From Anaerolineae bacterium (GTDB taxonomy: Bacteria > Chloroflexota > Anaerolineae > Aggregatilineales > Aggregatilineaceae), in the NCBI GenBank assembly GCA_018432315.1, contig JAHDLB010000007.1, forward strand, positions 93,934 to 157,933: a stretch of 64,000 nucleotides of DNA, in the 5' to 3' direction. Below are positions 62,870-64,000 of the stretch, piece by piece. The notes beneath the pieces were generated by a model. It had not been told where the DNA came from. It did no database searches and saw only the letters and a program-made list of their open reading frames with translations. Each line of letters opens with the position of its first letter. Positions within the stretch are counted from its first letter, which is position 1. A program made the position numbers and the translations under genes.

Positions 62870-63663
62870 ACGCCAACGACACCCATTGGACGACCGCCAT
62901 CACGCAGATCGAGCCCAACGAGGTCCGCCTGCGCGGCTATCGCATCGAGGACCTGATGGGCCGCATCTCGTTCGCCGGGGCGATCTACCTCGCGCTGACC
63001 GGGAGCCCGCCGCCAGAGAGCGCGATTCCGCTGCTGGATGCGATCCTGGTCTCGTCGATCGACCACGGCGCGACGCCCCCCTCGACGCTGGCGGCTCGCA
63101 CGGCGGCCAGCACGGGCGCGCCGCTCAATGCCGCCATCGCCGCCGGGATTCTGAGCATCAACCGCTACCACGGCGGCGCGATCGAAGACGCCATGCGCCT
63201 GATCCTCGAACTCGTCCAGGCCGCGAGCGATCCCGCCGCGCTGGAACAGGAAGCCGCCGCCCTGGCCGGCGCGTACCGGCAGAGCCGGCGGCGTATTCCG
63301 GGCCTGGGACACCGCATCCACAGCGCCGACCCGCGCGCGGCGCGGTTGTTCGCGCTGGCCGAAGAGGCCGGGATCGCGGCGGGCGGCGGGCGCGCCATGC
63401 GCGCCATCGCGGCGGCCTTCGCACAGCAGGCCGGGCGCGCGCTGCCGGTCAACGTGGACGGCGCGATCGCGGCGGTGCTGGTCGATCTGGGCCTCGCGCC
63501 CGAACTCGCCAACGCGTTCTTCATCATGGCGCGGGTGCCGGGGCTGGTCGCGCACATCCACGAGGAGGCGACGCGCGAGCGGCCTGTGCGCCCCATTCAC
63601 CCGACCGATCACGCGTACGATGGCCCACCGCCGCGCGACTGGCCGCCCGGCGAGCAACCGTGA
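62866..63663 (+). CDS. Citryl-CoA lyase-like protein (short citrate-synthase fold)
   Basis: 265 residues, much shorter than citrate synthase (about 370-430) but like citryl-CoA lyase, which is about this length. Catalytic positions of the family are present: INRYHGGA, GLGHRIHS and PVNVDGAIAAVL with the Asp. It starts within the SucD-like stop. The trio CoA ligase beta, alpha and lyase mirrors the citryl-CoA synthetase/lyase system of Hydrogenobacter. It probably splits a 3-hydroxyacyl-CoA-type intermediate into acetyl-CoA and an oxoacid. Confidence 0.82.
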   Translation: MNANDTHWTTAITQIEPNEVRLRGYRIEDLMGRISFAGAIYLALTGSPPPESAIPLLDAILVSSIDHGATPPSTLAARTAASTGAPLNAAIAAGILSINRYHGGAIEDAMRLILELVQAASDPAALEQEAAALAGAYRQSRRRIPGLGHRIHSADPRAARLFALAEEAGIAAGGGRAMRAIAAAFAQQAGRALPVNVDGAIAAVLVDLGLAPELANAFFIMARVPGLVAHIHEEATRERPVRPIHPTDHAYDGPPPRDWPPGEQP

Positions 63664-63673
63664 CGTACGACAA

Positions 63674-63697
63674 GGGGGCGGTCGCGAGGCCGCCCCC
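63674..63697. terminator. Bidirectional hairpin between convergent genes
   Basis: Perfect 8-bp stem GGGGGCGG/CCGCCCCC (extendable by A-T), loop 8 nt, between the lyase stop and the convergent binding-protein stop. T tracts are poor on both strands. Confidence 0.6.
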
Positions 63698-63726
63698 TGT
63701 GCTGACTGTGGAAATCAGTTACCGGT

Positions 63727-64000
63727 TTATTCGGGCGCTTCCCAGCCCTCAGTATCCCACTCGTGCGGGATGCCCTTGGTGTCCAGGCTGGCCTCGTAGT
63801 CCTTGAGCGTGGCGGGCGTGATCACGTCCACGCCGGTGTCGATCACACCGTCGACGACGCCCATCGCCTCGAACGCGGCGTCTTCACCTTCGACAGCCAT
63901 CCGGTAGATCAGCTCGACCGACTTGTAGCCCATGTCGTACTCACGCTGGGCAACCGTCGCGTCGATGACCCCTTCCTTGATCCCGTTGATGATGTCCGTC
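63727..64000 (-). CDS. RbsB-type periplasmic sugar-binding protein, C-terminus (partial)
   Basis: 91 codons up to the window edge; the start lies beyond 64000. The sequence [20 protein letters not shown], then [20 protein letters not shown], is the C-terminal pattern of type 1 periplasmic binding proteins (ribose/xylose class). It ends [15 protein letters not shown]. This is a CUT2-type system, unlike the five CUT1 importers here. Confidence 0.8.
   Translation of the reverse strand, partial: TDIINGIKEGVIDATVAQREYDMGYKSVELIYRMAVEGEDAAFEAMGVVDGVIDTGVDVITPATLKDYEASLDTKGIPHEWDTEGWEAPE

Overview
This is a GC-rich chromosomal segment made almost entirely of carbohydrate-uptake and catabolic loci. 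It most resembles a heterotrophic soil or sediment bacterium, and I would guess Chloroflexota (Anaerolineae-like). The grounds are five binding-protein-dependent sugar importers with LacI or SorC regulators, inverting phosphorylase-type glycosidases (GH94, GH130), an NfeD/slipin pair, LutBC and an inhibitory-type serpin. The taxonomic call is inference: no rRNA, tRNA or marker gene is present. I saw no CRISPR array, insertion sequence, prophage or attachment site.

Layout. (A) 1-8342: a secreted repeat protein (cut by the window edge) diverges from a LacI regulator. Next come a CUT1 sugar importer, a small membrane-anchored helical protein and a GH94 phosphorylase. Palindromic AAGCGCTT operators sit at both divergent promoters and before the importer. 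(B) 8458-14189: a second importer, a cytoplasmic GH13 glucosidase and a LacI gene at the 3' end, all behind a promoter whose -10 lies in a duplicated TAAATCGGTTTA box. (C) 14217-18106: a two-component system divergent from an ABC exporter. (D) 18134-31259, minus strand: a beta-mannoside-like utilisation operon with LacI, a third importer, a large secreted toroid/CBM protein, a DUF624 protein, a GH130 enzyme, a Gfo/Idh/MocA oxidoreductase and two alpha-toroid glycosidase-like proteins. (E) 31439-35948: an NfeD protease with a slipin, then lutBC. (F) 36155-50517: sulfatase, aldo/keto reductase, FSA-type transaldolase, IolB/KduI-family isomerase, fourth importer, ADP-dependent-type sugar kinase, DeoC/LacD-type aldolase and SorC regulator. 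Divergent from these are a LacD-type aldolase, a PfkB kinase and a TauE/SafE permease. The set looks like isomerise, phosphorylate, cleave and export, and may be a sulfosugar or inositol-derived sugar pathway. (G) 50561-52728: a secreted serpin and a GNAT acetyltransferase. (H) 52775-63663: LacI, an ADP-ribosylglycohydrolase-fold enzyme, fifth importer, a second such enzyme fused to beta-sandwich domains, then a SucC-like subunit fused to a ferredoxin domain, a SucD-like subunit and a citryl-CoA-lyase-like protein. Two GGGAACGTTCCC operators mark this operon. (I) 63727-64000: the C-terminus of an RbsB-type sugar-binding protein on the minus strand.

How it fits together. None of the five CUT1 importers has its own ATPase here, so a shared MsiK/MalK-type ATPase must lie elsewhere. 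At four of the five, the junction between binding-protein and permease genes carries a strong hairpin, which probably keeps binding-protein mRNA in excess. The most novel-looking parts are operon H (ARH-fold enzymes linked to import, CoA ligation and C-C cleavage) and locus F.
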